A stretch of 6,708 nucleotides of DNA from Verrucomicrobiota bacterium (lineage in GTDB: Bacteria > Verrucomicrobiota > Verrucomicrobiia > Opitutales > Opitutaceae). The translations under genes and the position numbers were made by a program. The DNA lies in the NCBI GenBank assembly GCA_030916665.1, contig JAUPWC010000177.1, positions 1-6,708 of the forward strand. The letters are read 5' to 3'. A model generated the notes under the pieces. It was not told where the DNA came from, did not search any database, and saw nothing but the letters and a program-made list of their open reading frames with translations. Positions 4,733 through 6,708 of the stretch are shown piece by piece. Each line of letters begins with the position of its first letter. The stretch's first letter is position 1.

Positions 4733-5956
4733 ATGGCGAATCAGTCCCGCCGGAGCAAGATCACCCAAGTCGAATCCGTGTCGGCTCTTACGTTGGCGCC
4801 GCGTCGCGAGGCCCTGGAACCTCTGATCTTGGAACTGCATGCGGCTGTGACCGTAAAGGAGCTCTGGCCTTCCTTGCAGGCGCTGCTGGGCGAGGCCTTT
4901 GCCCATCATAGCATTGTCCTGGGCATGCAGTTTGTGCGCGAACAGGGTCCGTCGATCATGCTTCACTCACGCCCCCTGCCCCTCCGCACCCCCGAGTGGT
5001 ATGACCAGGTGCTGCCGGTGCATCCCGGCCTGGCCTGGCTGCAAAGCCACCCCGGCGCAAAGTTGGTGCGCGTGAGCGATGTGCAGCCGATGGCGGAGCT
5101 GAAATCCAGCGACTACTACCGGGTGTTCATGCAGCCCGAGGGCTGGCTCCACGGGCTCGGCTTCTTCTATTGGAACGAGGAAGGCATAGAGAACATGATC
5201 GGCATCAACCGCGCCGAGGAACAGGGTGACTTTGACGCTGCCGATCTCGCGGTGGCGGAATGGCTCTACCGGCAGATCGGCGTCGTCTTGCGCCGGATCG
5301 CACGCTTGAACCGTGAGACCAAGATGCGGGACACCTTGGCTTCCTACCTGATGGACCTGCCCCTGCCCGCCATGTGCGTGGACTGGAACCTCTGCCCCAT
5401 CTACACCAACCATGCGGCCCGGGAGATGCTGCGCCGCTGGACGAACGGCGCATCGGGCCCGGGTTCCGCCAAGCTGCTGCGCCGCCCGCGGCTTTCCGCC
5501 GACCTGCGCAGCATCTGCCAGTCACTGCGGAAAAAAATCCAGTCCGGCGACCGCACCAATGCCGCGAACCGCAGCCAGCAGGTTCGAGTGCCTCATCCCT
5601 CACAACCGGACCTTTTCGCCACCGTCAAATCCCTGCGGGCCAATGGCGACCCGTTGTCCAAGCCGGGTTTTTGGATCACCTGGATGGCCTCGGGAAACGC
5701 TCCGGCCGCGACCCCCGGCTTGGGCAACTGGAAACATCTCAGCCGCCGCGAACGCGACGTCGCGCTGCGCCTGTTTCAGGGTGAGAGCAATCTTGAGATC
5801 AGCCGCGCCCTCGGCCGCAGCGTCAGCACCATCAAGAGCCATCTCGATTCCATGTTCCGCAAGATCGGGGTTAAGAACCGGGCGGGTCTGCTGGCCCGGC
5901 TTGGCGGACCGATTTCATCCCAGCCTGCACCCGGGAGCCCAGCCAGGTCCGGGTAA
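4733..5956 (+). CDS. LuxR-family transcriptional regulator with GAF-like and PAS-like regions
   Basis: 407-residue cytoplasmic DNA-binding regulator. Residues about 335-391 are a LuxR/GerE helix-turn-helix: LSRRERDVALRLFQGESN, the turn ISRALGRSVSTIKSHL with T366, K368 and H370 in recognition-helix positions, and KIGVKNRAGLLARL. The N-terminal 30-190 looks GAF-like, ending in a helix (DLAVAEWLYRQIGVVLRRIARL) typical of such modules. About 203-318 looks PAS-like, starting LPLPAMCVDWNLCPIYTNHAA. There is no response-regulator receiver, so phosphorelay input is not evident; a small-molecule or redox cue sensed by the N-terminal regions is more likely (inference). It is transcribed divergently from the sorted surface protein with 137 bp between starts, the classic layout of a regulator and its target. 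The ATG at 4733 is the first plausible start, with no strong ribosome binding site. The C-terminal 15 residues are a Pro/Ser-rich extension beyond the HTH. Confidence 0.85.
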   Translation: MANQSRRSKITQVESVSALTLAPRREALEPLILELHAAVTVKELWPSLQALLGEAFAHHSIVLGMQFVREQGPSIMLHSRPLPLRTPEWYDQVLPVHPGLAWLQSHPGAKLVRVSDVQPMAELKSSDYYRVFMQPEGWLHGLGFFYWNEEGIENMIGINRAEEQGDFDAADLAVAEWLYRQIGVVLRRIARLNRETKMRDTLASYLMDLPLPAMCVDWNLCPIYTNHAAREMLRRWTNGASGPGSAKLLRRPRLSADLRSICQSLRKKIQSGDRTNAANRSQQVRVPHPSQPDLFATVKSLRANGDPLSKPGFWITWMASGNAPAATPGLGNWKHLSRRERDVALRLFQGESNLEISRALGRSVSTIKSHLDSMFRKIGVKNRAGLLARLGGPISSQPAPGSPARSG

Positions 5957-6044
5957 TGTGACCGAATGGCATGAAAGGGTCTGGCTGCGGAAATTGATGT
6001 CCCCCGCTTCCACACGAACGCCCGGCGATTCCCCTCCCGCCTGC

Positions 6045-6094
6045 GGTGAACGGAGATCGGTGGACAGATGACGGTGGACAGATTCCAGAGGACA
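6045..6094 (+). repeat. Short ggacggt-like tract before the right direct repeat
   Basis: Contains ggtgaacggagatcggtgg and ggtggacag words matching those in 3449-3595. It lies at the same relative place, directly before the 130-nt direct repeat, but is about one third as long. The preceding 5957-6044 shows no recognisable gene or element. Confidence 0.55.
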
Positions 6095-6224
6095 GAGGAC
6101 CGAGAACTGAATACCGATGCCAGGCAACCCTGCCCCAAATCTTTGAAACGCGGAGCCCGCGAAGGCCGCGGAGTCGAACCCCCGTTATCCCACTCCGCGT
6201 TTTGTGCCTGTTGGCGCCCAATGG
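6095..6224 (+). repeat. Right copy of the 130-nt direct repeat
   Basis: Same length and orientation as 3596-3725, 101 of 130 identical by hand count, with no gap needed. Divergence is concentrated in one 10-nt block (6180-6189 against 3681-3690, two matches). The block gcggagcccgcgaagg is perfectly kept. It lies 138 bp after the LuxR-type gene. Confidence 0.8.
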
Positions 6225-6241
6225 GCACCCGCCACCAGTCA

Positions 6242-6266
6242 CCCTTATCCCGCAGCGGGATAAGGG
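6242..6266. repeat. Perfect 12-bp-arm palindrome
   Basis: cccttatcccgc (6242-6253), a single central a, then gcgggataaggg (6255-6266): a flawless inverted repeat. It has no following T-run on either strand, so an intrinsic terminator is unlikely. It may be a cruciform-forming repeat or a protein-binding site. The surrounding 6225-6379 contains only repeat debris, such as ctctgtgttaaaccggttt, and no supported gene. Confidence 0.75.
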
Positions 6267-6379
6267 CTGTTACTCCCGTCAAGCGGGATTCACAACGCCA
6301 TCTCCGCGCTGCCGCGCTTCGTCTGCGTCCTCTGTGTTAAACCGGTTTGGTCCCATCCGGGTCAATCCGCGCCCCGCGA

Positions 6380-6676
6380 TTAACCCTGCCTTGGCCCGAG
6401 CAGACGACGTCCATGAATCACGGCCACAACTTGCACGGTGCGGCCCTCGATCCGGTAGATGATCCGGTATTCATACACGAACACCTCCCTGCAATTCTCA
6501 TCCCCAAGTTCCGGCACCACCCGACCCCGCCGGGGAAACAACGCCAGGCTCCGGCCGGCTGCCAGGATCTCGCCGACCACCGCCGACGCATAGCGGGGCG
6601 AGCCCTTCGCGATGTAGGCGGCGATGTCGTTCAGGTCATCGCGGACCTGCGGCGACCAGGTTACGACAAAATCCAT
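6380..6676 (-). CDS. ParE/RelE-type toxin
   Basis: 98-residue protein with the ParE-type pattern: an N-terminal strand FVVTWSPQVRDDL, an amphipathic helix pair with DLNDIAAYIA and ASAVVGEILAAGRSL, then PRRGRVVPEL, REV, and the closing strands YRIIYRIEGRTVQVVAVIHGRRLL. This GR.VPE...REV...YRIIYRI...V..V.HG.R string is characteristic of the family, members of which poison DNA gyrase or cleave mRNA; the target here is not known. Length is typical. The start at 6676 is supported by the strand beginning at residue 3. The likely antitoxin gene lies directly upstream and overlaps by 16 nt, which would couple their translation. Confidence 0.85.
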   Translation of the reverse strand: MDFVVTWSPQVRDDLNDIAAYIAKGSPRYASAVVGEILAAGRSLALFPRRGRVVPELGDENCREVFVYEYRIIYRIEGRTVQVVAVIHGRRLLGPRQG

Positions 6677-6708
6677 CGGGCCATGTCCTGCTCCATCGCG
6701 TCCTGGGA
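6661..6708 (-). CDS. Probable 3' end of the cognate antitoxin gene (partial)
   Basis: On the minus strand one frame is open from the window edge for 15 codons (SQDAMEQDMARWILS) and ends with taa at 6663-6661, overlapping the toxin start by 16 nt. Antitoxin genes commonly precede and slightly overlap ParE-type toxin genes, so this is where its end is expected. The visible residues are too few for family assignment, and the start lies outside the window. Confidence 0.4.
   Translation of the reverse strand, partial: SQDAMEQDMARWILS

Noticed and set aside
5412..6071. 219-codon plus-strand frame overlapping the LuxR-type gene
   Set aside because: It is a frame-shifted reading of the regulator gene, rich in Arg, Pro and Ala. 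The helix-turn-helix is in the frame starting at 4733.
6242..6266. Palindrome as an intrinsic terminator
   Set aside because: There is no T-run after the stem on either strand, and the nearest converging gene end is over 110 bp away.

Overview
The window looks like chromosomal DNA from a GC-rich Verrucomicrobiota member, most likely of the Opitutaceae type. This is inferred from three things: a short C-terminal VPETG/hydrophobic/Arg-Arg sorting tail of the PEP-CTERM/VPDSG-CTERM class, strongly C/G-ending codons, and intergenic spaces packed with degenerate hairpin repeats of the 'tttgtgccttcgtgcctttg' kind. No rRNA, tRNA, CRISPR array or intact insertion sequence was seen.

Layout. Positions 1-249 hold only repeats. 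A Gfo/Idh/MocA-family NAD(P)-dependent oxidoreductase (250-1398, +) is followed by 323 bp with two large imperfect hairpins. Next comes a short-chain dehydrogenase/reductase (1722-2612, +). The two dehydrogenases have the same orientation and may serve one sugar or polyol oxidation route, but the spacer leaves co-transcription open. Positions 2613-2754 hold REP-like hairpins and a second copy of the SDR C-terminal codons. A small two-gene toxin-antitoxin cassette lies on the minus strand (antitoxin 3015-3218, toxin 2755-3009). Positions 3219-3803 are gene-free repeat DNA containing a 32-nt near-exact fragment of the SDR gene.

The central module is a divergent pair: an exported protein with a C-terminal sorting tail (3804-4595, -) and a LuxR-type regulator with GAF-like and PAS-like sensory regions (4733-5956, +), separated by 137 bp. 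The arrangement suggests, but does not prove, that the regulator controls the surface protein. The pair is bracketed by two ungapped 130-nt direct repeats (3596-3725 and 6095-6224, about 78% identical by hand count). At the right edge are a ParE/RelE-type toxin (6380-6676, -) and the probable 3' end of its antitoxin gene, cut by the window.

The most unusual locus is the SDR gene. It carries an in-frame insertion of about 39 codons bounded by imperfect inverted repeats, directly before the NNAG motif. Low-GC3 codon patches sit next to that insertion and at the gene's 3' end. Its last eight codons recur 40 bp downstream with almost every codon synonymously changed, and 32 nt spanning the catalytic lysine codon recur about 970 bp downstream. 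Together these point to repeat-element traffic and mosaic rearrangement in and around a gene whose catalytic motifs are kept. I see no clear multi-gene system that is new. The strongest candidates for novelty are the coding-compatible repeat insertion with recoded flanks and the repeat-bracketed surface-protein/regulator module.
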